NCBI GenBank assembly: GCA_013350335.1
Contig: CM023541.1
Span: 37,254,739 to 37,318,738 of the forward strand
Direction: 5' to 3'
From: Chimonanthus salicifolius
Lineage: Eukaryota > Streptophyta > Magnoliopsida > Laurales > Calycanthaceae
Length of the DNA stretch: 64,000 nt
Within the stretch, counting starts at the first letter, position 1, and each line of letters opens with the position of its first letter. The notes beneath the pieces were generated by a model, which was not told where the DNA came from, did no database searches, and saw only the letters and a list, made by a program, of their open reading frames with translations. Made by a program: the position numbers and the translations under genes. This document shows, in pieces, positions 28,101 through 40,100 of the stretch.

Positions 28101-31100
28101 GCTGGACCTCCCGATCTTGGCCCCTACTGCTGATTGATCGATTCTATTGTTGGTTTCAACTTTTTCTTCGGTGTCTCATGTGTCATTGCTTTATCAGACC
28201 ATCCATCGCCTATTGTGGTTGTACTTCTTACCGGACAACTGTCTTACGACCATTGCCGTCTTCTCTAGAAATAATACTCTATCCGTTCCACTTTCTCTTT
28301 TCCAAGCCGCCATCTATGATCGTCTATCAGTTCACAACCAATTAGTGTGCTACCAGATTCGTAGCCAATCAATGTGCTTCCAGTTCCCATGCATTTCTTC
28401 TACCTAAAGGTTGCATAGATAATATTGAGAAAATCATTAGAAGATTCTTGTGGAATGACCAAGGGCCTGGTCAGAAAATGCACAAAATCTCATGAGACTA
28501 TATGTAAGCCAAAAACAGAAGTAGGTCTTGGAATTGTTCCAATCCAGATTTCAAATCAAGCTGTTGTCATGAAACAGGTATGGACATTAGCTAGTGGTGT
28601 TAAAATCAATGGACTGATTGGGTGAGAGGAAAGTGTAGATAATGTAGATATGAAAAAAATGAGAAGAGAATAAATTCTTCTTACTTTGAATTGAATTGTT
28701 TGTGTAGTTGCAATGAATGGTTACATGTATATATAGATTACATGGGAACATCATTATGACAAAACATAAATAAATAAACAAAGGAATGATGACACATGAT
28801 GACATTAATTGAGTGGTCTCCAAAGTGGAGGGTTCCACCATAATAATGTCATCCATTGAGTGGAGACATCTTGAGTAGTCTCCAAAGTGGATAGTCCCAC
28901 CATAATAATGTCATCCATTGAGTGGAGACAACTTGAGTTGTCTCCAAAGTGGATGGTCCCATAATAGTGACAACTTGAGTTGTCTAGTCCCACTACAATA
29001 ATGACATGTGTCCCACAACAATCCCCCTCAAGCGGGTTCGAAGATGTCGATTAAACCTAGCTTGCTAACAACAAAAGTGAGCTGAGTTCGAGGAATGGCC
29101 TTGGTCAGCATATCCGTGAGCTAATCGGTGGATTTCAGAAAAGGGGTAAACATGCGTCCTTCAGAAATACGTTGACGAAGGAAGTGACAATCGACTTCAA
29201 TATGCTTGGTCCTCTCATGAAAAATTGGATTAAAGGCGATGTTGATGACAGCTTGATTATCACAAAACATGATTAGTGGATCGACATGAGCAAATCCCAA
29301 CTCAGTAAGAAACTATAGAACCCAAAGTAGCTCTGCCGTAGTATTAGCCATCGCACGATACTCCGCTTCAGCACTAGAATGGGCAACAACAATCTGCTTC
29401 TTGCTACACCAAGAGACTAAATGAGAGCCCAAGAAAACACAATGACCAGATGTAGAGCGGCGATCATCAGGAGAGCCGGCCCAATCAGTGCCTGAGTACC
29501 CACGAACGAAGAAGGAAGACTGTTGTTCAAAAAACAACTCCCAGGCAGGATGAGCCTTAAGATACCGAAGAATACAAAAGACAACATGAAGATGGGTATC
29601 CCATGGAGCTTACATGAACTGGCTAACCACACCCACAGCATAAGATAAATCATGCCGAGTGATAGTGAGGTAAATTAATTTCCCAACCAATTTCTGATAG
29701 AACATAGTAGAAGGAAGGAGAGTCCTGTCGGAAGCAGATAACTTTGTGTTCATATCTAATGGAGTATCAACAGGTTTGCATCCAAAATATCTAGCATCCT
29801 GTAGAAGATTGATGGCTTACTTTCTCTGAGAGAGAGAGGCCTTGAGAAGAACGAGCGACCTCAGTCCCAAGAAAGTAACGCAGTGGCCCAGATCTTTAAT
29901 ATCAAATGTGCGCCGGAGATACTCTTTGAATTTAGAGATGGCTGCTTCATTATACCTGTGAAAACAATATCATCAACATAAACTACTAGAAGTATGACCA
30001 CAAAGTGAAGACGGTAGATAAAAACGAAGTGATCCATCTGGCATCGGGTGAAACCATAAGGTAGCAAAGCACTACTGAACTTCTCAAACCAGGCTCGAGG
30101 AGACTGCTTGAGGCCATAGAGAGCCTTCTTGAGTCTGCAAATAGAGTTAGGACTCCCTTGCTTGGCAAACCCTGTAGGAGGGAGCATATATACTTCATCA
30201 TGTAGATATCTATGTAGAAAGGTATCTTCACATCCAATTGATAAAGGTGCAAGTTATGAGTGCTGGCAATGGAAATCAGAACACGAACAAAGGTAATGTT
30301 TGCCACAGGAGAAAAGGTTTCCTGATAGTCCACCCCATAAGTTTGCGTGAAGCCCTTAGCTACGAGACGAGCTTTGTATCTAGCAATGGATCCATCTGGA
30401 TTATACTTCAAAGCAAAGACCCATTTGCACTCAATTGGAGTCTTCTTTGAATGGAGAGGAACCATGTCCCAGGTATGGTTCTTGTCAAGTGTTGCTAATT
30501 CCTCTTCCATGATTGCTTTCTAGGAAGGATCACAAAGAGCTGTATCAATCCTCTTTGGAATCTTAATGTTTTCTAGAGTTGTAAGAAAACTGTGATAGGA
30601 AGGAGAAACAACATGATAGGACACAAAATTAGTAAGGGGATGACTGGTACAAGCACGAATACCTTTCCGAAGCGCAATTGTAAGAGCAGACTCTGCATTG
30701 GTTGATGGATCTAGACAAGGGGCAGAGGGGGTGGTGGCAGTTGCTGGAAGTGGATGTGGAGACTGCCTTCGGTGATATACTAGAATGGTCTTTGCAGTGC
30801 TAGAAGGACTCGTATCTGCAGGAAGTAGAGGTAGAACTGGAGAGGAGAAGAAACGGATGGTGTGGAGAAATAGGGGACTGTCTCAAAGAAGGTAACATCC
30901 ATGGAGATGTATGTTTTGCCCGTGAGGGCATCAAGACACTTGTACCCTTTATGAAAAGGAGAATATCCCAAGAACACACATCGCACGGCCCTAGGAGAGA
31001 GTTTATCACTAGAAAATTGTTGAACAAAGCAAACACACCCAAAGACATGTAAGGGAATACTATGGATGGTTTTGTGTAGGTGGAGAAGATCAATGGGGGA

Positions 31101-34100
31101 CTTGTCCAGTAACACACGGGATGGCATGCAGTTGATAAGATGACATGAGGTTAAGACTACTTCAGGCCAATATGATTATGGGACATGCATGGTAAAAAGA
31201 AGAGAGCGGGCTACTTCAAGTAGATGTTGGTTTTTCCTTTCGGCTTCACCATTTTGTTAAGGTGTAGAGGGACAAGAGAGTTGGGATTCAACACCAGAGT
31301 TTTGCAAGAATTGAAGAAAAGAATGCGGCAAATATTCTCCCCCATTATCACTACGCAAAATTTGTATTTTACAAGCAAATTGAGTTTCAACCCATTTGTA
31401 AAACATGCGAAAATGCTCAAACACCTCAAACTTATGTTTCATCATATATATCAATGTCATGCGTGAATAATCATCAATAAATGAAATAAAGTAACGAAAA
31501 CCGGTGCGAGAAACAAAAAGAGATTGTCAAACATCAGAATGTATAATAAAAAATAAGGTAGATGCACGTTTATTGATTAAGGGAGGAAAACAAATTCTAA
31601 TATGTTTGTTATATTGGCAATGTTCACACTCAAACTTAGTAAAAAATAAAGAAGGAACAACCTTTTTCACCACAAAGTCAGAGAGATGTCCGAGTCTGCA
31701 ATGCCAAAGCCATACATCGGGCGAAGAAGAGGTTGAGCAAGCTTCAGAGGCACCAATATGTTGATTGAAATTGTAATACCCTACCCTAAAAAGTCCCACA
31801 TTGCTAGTGGCATTGGAAATTCCCTGGTATACAAGTAATAGCCTTCTTCATTCTAGCACAAGGCCTTTTGGGAGCAACAGTGGGTTGGCTCGCCAAAGCA
31901 AAGTCGTGCGGGTCCGTGTGTAGGCCCAAAGCGGACAATATTGTGCTAATAGGACGGGTCGTTACAAATGGTATCAGAGCATGGTTCAACTCTCTGCCTG
32001 AGGGTGTGGGCTTGGTTGTTGTGTGTGTAGAGCCGGGGACGGCTCTGGCTTTAAGGGGAGTAGATTGTAATACCCTGCCCTAAAAAGTCCCACATTGCTA
32101 GTGGCATTGGAAATTCCCTCGTATACAAGTAATAGCCTTCTTCCTTCTAGCACAAGGCCTTTTGGGAGCAACAGTGGGTTGACTCGCCAAAGCAAAGTCG
32201 TGCGGGTCCGTGTGTAGGCCCAAAGCGGACAATATTGTGCTAGTGGGACGAGTCGTTACAGAAATAGTATAAGCCTCCAACTTCACGACCACTACCAAGC
32301 ACCTGCTCGTGGTCAGATCTTGAAAAACACAATGAGAAAGAAAGAAGGTAACTGAGCAATTCAAATTCTTAGTCAGTGCACTAACGGAAAGCAAGTTACG
32401 AGATAAATGGGGAACATGCAAAGCAGAAAAGAGATGCAAGGTTGGAGAGATAGGGATTGTCCCTTTACCCTCTATAGTAGTAGATGAGTCATTAGCTAAG
32501 TTTACTTGACCACAAGAAACAGGAGAAGGGGAAGAGAAAAGGGTAGACATATCAGCCATATGATCAGTGGCCCCGGAATTGATTATCCAAGAGTGAGATG
32601 AAGCATGATTTGCAAAAGACTCAGTACCTGAAGTAGAGGAGACAACATTAGAAACCTCAGGAGGTTGAAGATGCTCCAGTCTGTGCAGCAATAAGTTAAA
32701 TTCTTGTCTGGTCACTGGGGCACTATCAGTAGGCACATCAGACGAAGAAACAACATAAGGGGCAGCGGAGAGATTATCTTGTTTTGGTCGGTTATGAAGC
32801 TTATAGCATGAATCAATATAATGATTGTTCATCGTGTAATATGTACAAAAACGAGGGCCCTTCTTCCGTGGGCCTTTGGTGTCCCGACGGGTGTCTGAAG
32901 ATGGATCCTTGGCCCGTGAAGAGGGAGACTCATGAGTAGGAGGTAGGGAAGGGTGAGCTGCAACTGAAGCAAGGCATTCAACTGGCATAATAATGTCATC
33001 CATTGAGTGGAGACAACTCAGAGGTAGGGAAGGGTGAGCTGCAAATGAAGCAAGGGTGTTCAACTGGCATAATAATGTCATCCATTGAGTGGAGACAACT
33101 TGAGTTGTCTCCAAAGTGGATGGTCCCATAATAATGACAACTTGAGTTGTCTAGTCTAATTGGGTCTCACTACAAGAATGACGTGTGGGTCCCACAACAT
33201 AAGGTACATCAAGAAAAAAAGATTTCTTGTCAATGAAATGCCTAGCAAAAACATCTTGGGGACTGAAATCTATTTTTCAAATGAGAAACAAAACAAAGGC
33301 TTTCATATTACACTCCATAGGAAATGGAAGGAATACAAATTTCTGGAGAGATAATTGGCTTCCTTTTGGAAACATCGGGTACAAATTTGAAAGCAGACCT
33401 CTATATGATTTAGGTTTAAGGGAGGATACATAGGTCTCTAATTTCATTTCAGATGACTCTTGGGACTAGATTAGGAAGATTAGAGAGAATAAGTGATGTA
33501 GGACACGCAGCATAAAGGTCCATGTTTAGTGTTTTTCTATTTTCGCATTATTTTTAGAATTCTTTTGTGGCAAGGAAGCCAGGTCAGTGGCTTTCCTAAT
33601 TGATTTAAGTGTCCTTTTTATTTTCGTGTATTAGTATTCTATTTTGAGTTCCTAGTTTTATTATAAATAAGCCTTGATTGTAATCAGAGGGACACCTTTT
33701 TCGAATAATATGAATAACATTCTGCCTAAGTTGCAGACGATTCTTCTTCTTCCTGCCTAATTGCAGGCGTGCTCCTGCATCAATTGGTATCAGAGCCAAG
33801 TTTCTTTGTATCTCTGTATACAGAGACGTTCATGTTCGAAGACAAGTCCCTGCATTATCAGAGACGCTTTTGGTCTCGATCTATCAAAAAAGAAATAAAA
33901 AAGGGGGTTTTGAACATACCTTCGTTGCTTCCATTGAATCCACTGCTGGAATTGGATCGTCTTTTGTAACCCATCATTCTCCCATTCAAAAGCCAAGTAC
34001 CACCCTTCTCGTTATTCCCCTCCCCTCTTCTGCCCCTCCCATTGATACAAAATAAAAATAACAAAAGTCCGATGAGAGTTTCCTCAGCCCAAACCCACTA

Positions 34101-37100
34101 TTTCTGCCACTGTTCTCTGCACCAGTCGTCGCCTGCCTGGTTCGTCACTCCTGCAATTCGTTCGCTCTTGCTTTCTTTCATAGATCCAAGTACCGAGACC
34201 CCCCTCTGTTCCTCTCCTTCCTCTGCGATTCCTTCTTCTCTGTCTTCCGCCGCCATCATTGTCGCATAGTCCCATTCGTGTTTTGCCATTTCTTACCATG
34301 CCTTTACCCAAGTGTATCCCTAATTTCCAACTTATTCCCACGTGCGTGAGTGGCATTCCTCTTAAATCCCATTCGTAACCCCTTTTTCCCATTTCACTAG
34401 AAACTTATTTCATCCCACGTGGCCATCAGTTATTCCTTTAATTCATTAACCCATGACACCACCTTTTACTATTCGAAACCTTCCCCACTTAATTTAGGCC
34501 AACCCGATCCCCACTTCACTTGATGACCACTGTTCGCGTCCTTTGACCAGCTATGTGTCCCCTTTGACCAAATCTATCTTCATGACTTCCTACTGCGACT
34601 ACTCAAACGAAGAAGATGATGAAGAATTATATAGATGGTATACGAGTAGCTACGCAAATCAAGGGGTACCGTAGAAAGGTACATGTCCCACCTGACCCAT
34701 TTGTTGAACAATTTACCCGGTCCTCCTCATACTTTCTATCTAATCCATTCACATACCCATTTAACCGATATCATGAGCCCTATCCCTCCCACTCAGTCCC
34801 TTCCTATTCCCATTCGTCGAAGTCACCCAATTATTTCCAACCCCCGTCCCGCTCCACCCGTCGTGTCTTGGACTCTGTGGCACCCCGATCTGATTACCCG
34901 CATCACGTTGACCCGATCGCATCCAACAACAATGGTGATCAATATCTCAGCGACTCTGAGTTCAATGAATTTAAATCCAAGTTCAAAGCAGTTATCTCTG
35001 GCGTTCTCTCTGACATGCGATCTGACTTTCAAGAATTTTTAAAAGAATTTAAAGCACTATTGCACGACAAAAACTACAGAGACACGACAAAGGTGAATGC
35101 AAACTCGAAATACGTGCTCACTTCCTCGAGACTATGTCAACTCCTCCAGCGTCACCATCAGCGGTCATGCCTGCTCCTCCAAAAGTCATAACCTCACAGA
35201 CGGTGCCCGTGTTGGAGAAAGTGCCAGTTGTGTTGCTAGCACAGTCGATGCAACCGCCGTGTATTGAACCTCCACCACCATCACCAATACCCACACCTTC
35301 ACCACCTCCCCCGCCACCATTGCCAATTGCCCAACCATCTCCATTACCCAATCCAGTTCCTATTACGGATACCACGCATTCATCTATGGTTATTCGTCCA
35401 TTATCCTTCTCACCTCATATCCTTTCATCGGTGCCTCGACCGATAGACCCTCAGGACCGTGTGTTTCCTCCAGTGCCATATGAAGACCCCTTTTTCATGC
35501 TTGAGCTCGTTTGCAGTCCTTGGCTTCTTCGTCCCACAGAAGAAAAAGCTCACATCATCCGTGCTTTGAAGATTGTGTAGTTACAGGCTTCATCACTCGC
35601 ATCTTCGGACTTGGTCTTCATCTTTGTTTGGTGTCATGTGATTTTGCTGATTTCAACGAGAGGACGAATTCTTTTCAAGATCGGGGGACTGATGTAGGAC
35701 ATGCAACATATAGATCCATGTTTAGTATTTTTCTATTTTCGCATTATTTTTAATTTTAGAATTATTGTGTAGCAAGGAAGCCAGGTCGGTGGCTTTCCTA
35801 ATTGATTTAGGAGGCCTTTTTTATTTTCATGTGTTAGTATTCTATTTTTGAGTTCTTAGTTTTATTATAAATAAGCCTCGATTGTAATCAGGACACCTTT
35901 TTCGAATAATATGAATTGAAGCAGATTTGCTATTTTATCTTCCTCTCTCTATCTTCTCTATTCTGCCTAAATTGCAGACGATTCTTCTTCTTCCTGCCTA
36001 GTTGCAGGCATGCTCCCGCATCAATAAGGAATATTTCAAAGGCAATCATTGAAATAAGAAATGGAATTCAGAACATGCAACTGCCAGCTTTATCCACAGA
36101 TGACCTTATCCTCTGGACTGCTGAAAGAACTGGAAGATTCTCAATAAGCTCAACAAAGAAAACCATATATGAAGAAGGCCACACAGTTTTTTGGGCAAAT
36201 TTGGTCTAGTATACAAGAAATGTTACAAAATTCACCATTGTAGCATGGAAAATTTTCCATAATAGATTGAAAACAAAATGTTATATGGCTGATAAAGGAA
36301 TAATATGCAATAGAACTTGTGTCTCGTGCATGGGACAAAATGAAGACTGCAATCACCTTTTCTTCAACTGTGATTACACACTGGATTTGGAAAATTCTAA
36401 TGCAAAAACTGGGCATGTCAAACAGTGACCATCTTTCCTTAGAGCGAAGTAAGAAATCTGGTGCACACTCAAAATGACATAATTCAAAGACAATTGTTCT
36501 CTTATGCTTCCCTGCCATGGCCTGGTTTGTATGGATTGAGAGAGATAATCGTATTTTTAACAATACTTCTACAACAAAAGAAGTAATTGTGAAAGAAATT
36601 TGTTTGCCCATCCACAATAGGATCATTTTCCTAGTTTCTTTTGAAGATTTCTCCATTGTTCCAAGTCCAATATCTGCAAACTGGAACCTGCCTTCCTGCA
36701 ATACACTTCCTCAGACAAATTGCAGAAACAAGACCAATCCAGTTTGAAGCTGATATTTTCATGATTTTATACCAGGACAGTACTTCAAACACAACAAGTC
36801 TATGGTGTTTTAATAGAGACCTTCAAATGAAAGGAGCCATCAGAAAAGAAACTCACAAAGTCTGGCAGATGAAGGACAATGCTGTTATTATCTATTAATT
36901 CAAAAAATGCTTATTTGGATTAATGGAACCTATCAGCCAAGATCTATCTCTTTCATAACAGAAGATCTAATATTAATGAGAGATCTTCTTCACCCTGAGG
37001 AAGCAGATTGGAAATGGAAGATTCAAGCATTGACAATCTATACATGCCTCTCAAAGTTTGATAGTTGGAAATTAATCAATCAGAACATAATTCCTGAAGA

Positions 37101-40100
37101 CTTAATGCATATTGCTGCGAACAATACTCAGCCAAACAGCTTTGACTGATGCCTTTCAAGTTGTTTTGAGAAGTTTTTTACAGCAGCAACATGCAGTCCA
37201 GCATTGTGTAATACAGCAGTATGCAATCCAGCAACATGCTGTAAAACAGCCAGGACCTGCTGAGATGAAGGGAATTGAAAACAGTCTTTCTAAACTGTAT
37301 ACCAGAGAAGTGAGCCCAAATGTCTCTCTTTGTTGTTTCTTCCTGTTTTTGTATACCAGAGAAGGAGTTTGCAGGGTGTTGTATGATTTCTGTATCAGCT
37401 TATTCCTTGGAGTCTGTGTTCAGTCTTCTAAAGTCTGTTTTAAGTCTTTTTGTCTTCCCCTCCCTTTTGGGGTTTGAGATGAAGGAATTGAAAACAGTCT
37501 TTCTAAACTGTATACCAGAGAAGTGAGCCCAAATGTCTCTCTTTGTTGTTTCTACCTGTTTTTGTATACCAGAGGAGTTTGCAGGGATGTTGTATGATTT
37601 CTGTATCAGCTTATTCCTTGGAGTCTGTGTTCAGTCTTCTAAAGTCTGTTTTGAGTCTTTTTGTCTTCCCCTCCCTTCTGGGGTTTGTACTGTATTTTTG
37701 GGAGGTTTCCTCATTCTTTGAATGAATAAAATCGCTTATAATTCAAAAAAAAAAAAAAAAGAATAGGAGCAGGGTGGGCAAAATGTAGACAAGCTAGTGG
37801 GGTTATGTGTGATAAAAGTGTTTCTCTTCTCCTAAAAGGACAAATTTATAAAAAAAAATTGTTAGATCTGCAATGTTGTATGCTGTGTTTGATGAGTGGA
37901 TTAATCTTAAAGAATAGATTTAGAAGTGAACACATTGGGAATAGTTTAGCCCCTTTAGATGATATACTGAGAGAAATTTGTTTGAGGTAGCTTGGTCATG
38001 TTGGCAGAAAACCAGACAAGGCCCCTAGAGTTGAGAGGCTACGGATTGTAGGCATTAGGAGGAGAGGGCGACCACTGAAAACATGGAAGGAAGGATAAAC
38101 AAAGACATTAGATTGTAGAGTGACTAATGGTTTAGTTTATGATAAGATTAATCGGAGAAGAACAACTCATAAAGCTGACCTCAAATAGATGTGATTCTAG
38201 CTTATGATAATGATGAACATTAATTTTTCCATGATATATTTGTCTTGTTGTGAAAACTATTATTAACTGTGCTGCTTTTTGCACTACGTTTTACAGTTAT
38301 TTTTCCACTTTTGTTATTTTTTATTTCTATCCAATTAAGGAAATTAAACTGTACCCATTCACGTTGCCACTATTGTGGAGTCCCTGAGTTTGTCCTGCTA
38401 CAGATAATTCATCTGGAGACGGGACCTACTTTTTGCAAGAATATATGATTCCAAGAAGTTCAGCATCCTTCAGCTTGTTTGACACTCGCGGTTTATCAGA
38501 AAATTTGTCTGACAACTCTAAGCTACTTAAGACTTGGATGACAACAGGTGTTCGACATGGACAGATGGTTATGAGGTTAAATTTACAACTTTCAGGCTGC
38601 ATTTCATTTTCACATCAATGCCTTTTGATTCAAAAGATGTGTTTTATGTGATTATCTCACATTTTATAAACAGAGATTCAGACAGTGTTACTGTACACGA
38701 GATGATAGTAAAGAGAGGACGACATGCACTTTCCTGTCCTTGTAAGAAGAGGAGGATTAATTTTGTTATATTTGTTGTTGATGGGGTCTCTGTCAAAAAA
38801 TCCATGGACAGTGGAGATAATGCACAGTACACCAGCTTGGTAGTAGAAACCTTCAACTGCCCATACTTGTCATTTAAAGGTTTAGCCTCTTACTGTCTCT
38901 TCATTGATAACTTGAAATAGAAACAATATTTATCCAAAAAAAAAAACCTCGAAATAGAAAAACACATACTAGTGGTTATTTCTTCTGGTGCATCCTTGAA
39001 TTTTCTGTTTCTACATATTGTGGATTATGCTAATCTCCTGTGCAAGCCAAAGTTTACCAATATACTAACCACTTGTGGACCCTTGTCCAACATGGATGGT
39101 TGAAAATTGAAGTGGGCCAATCTGCATCCATGTGCCTAAGGTTTTTTTTTCAGAAAAAATAATTATGTGGAATCCTCATTTACACATTGGACTGTTAATA
39201 TAGAGGATATAGAGAGAATTTATGTGGGAATAAGAATTCTACCACTCAATTTCTGTATCGTTACAGGTAACATTGTTCTCCCCTACAAAAATGTAAAAAT
39301 GTAAATACTATCTCCCTGATGACTGCCTAATCAGATAACCTTGCTGTCAATCAATTCCTGGTGCCGGGAACACTTCCAAAAGAAACTGATAGTGGAAAGT
39401 GACCCAGTGAATGGTGTGTGTTAGGCTTCTTGAAGGGAGAAACCACCATGGAGATACACCCCCTTGTTCTGAGAAATCAGACACCTTTCTACTTCACTAG
39501 ACATCTCCTTTGTGCACATTAGAAGTTGGCCAATAGGGTGGCAGATTTCTTGGTTAAGCATGGTGTCTCTAGATCAATTTTGTTCGTGGACTCCTAGGCG
39601 AGTCGTTCCTTTTGTCATCCCTGTGTTTTACCATTCTCATGCCCTCTCTGTAAACCTAAACCTATCTTCAAATCAGTCCTTTCTAAGACCAGCAACATTC
39701 ACAAAACATTTGTTTTTACAATTTTTTAAGCCCTTCAAGCCTTAAAGCTCAATCCAGATCACTTATTGGTTGCCATTATTTGGCAGTTACTATTTTTTGA
39801 ATGGCAAAGGCACGAAATATCATTCAAAGGGGGAAAACATCCCAAAAATGCACAAAAACATCAAGAAAAAGAGAAATAAGAAAAGATTCCCTCAGCCTGG
39901 GATAGGCAGAAAAAAAAAAAAAACAAGAAAACAAGAAAGAACCCACAGCCAAGGCCAAGAAGCAAAACAAGAAGTAAAGAAAGCCCATAGCGCGGGATAG
40001 GCAAGGCAAAAAGAAATCAGTTAACCAGATTACATAATATTTGATCTCTAGCAGTCAGTGTGCTTTCACTGGAAGCAGAAACTTCAAAAATACTGAAAAC

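Larger units (their letters stand above)
28623..33199 (-). mobile_element. Ty1/copia retrotransposon 2, 5' region rearranged
   Basis: Minus strand order: partial 5' LTR (33199 to about 33060); a gag C-terminus with a zinc-knuckle remnant ([18 protein letters not shown], about 32850); protease [11 protein letters not shown] (about 32580) with Asn in place of the catalytic Asp of DSG; integrase ([22 protein letters not shown], 31690-31260); [12 protein letters not shown] and [13 protein letters not shown] (31080-30940); reverse transcriptase ([51 protein letters not shown], 30510-29960); RNase H ([31 protein letters not shown], 29520-29310), a purine tract (29021-29032) and the 3' LTR. A TRIM lies at 31772-32260. 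Stops and frameshifts make it inactive. It is closely related to copia 1. Confidence 0.9.
33494..36023 (+). mobile_element. Non-autonomous LTR retrotransposon A, 2.53 kb, with TSD
   Basis: LTRs 33494-33782 (289 bp) and 35690-36023 (334 bp) begin TGATGTAGGACA and end GCATCA. ATAAG flanks both sides (33489-33493, 36024-36028). The PBS TGGTATCAGAGC is at 33785-33796, and the purine tract AGATCGGGGGAC at 35678-35689. The 1.9-kb interior has no protease, integrase, reverse transcriptase or RNase H. It carries a frame at 34616-35191 and an overlapping proline-rich frame at 35134-35580. The leader and the 3' interior match element B (53944-60709). Inserted in LINE 2. Confidence 0.95.
28392..37760 (+). 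pseudogene. L1-type LINE 2, 5' truncated, split by two retrotransposons
   Basis: Three pieces read as one LINE. 28392-28622: end of reverse transcriptase ([32 protein letters not shown]). 33200-33493: [20 protein letters not shown] and the following region. 36024-37760: [20 protein letters not shown], then [33 protein letters not shown] (zinc-binding motif), a decayed RNase H stretch and a 3' UTR ending GAATGAATAAAATCGC plus an A-run at about 37745-37760. Copia 2 and element A interrupt it; removing element A rejoins the LINE through its ATAAG duplication. The frame has many stops. Confidence 0.85.
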
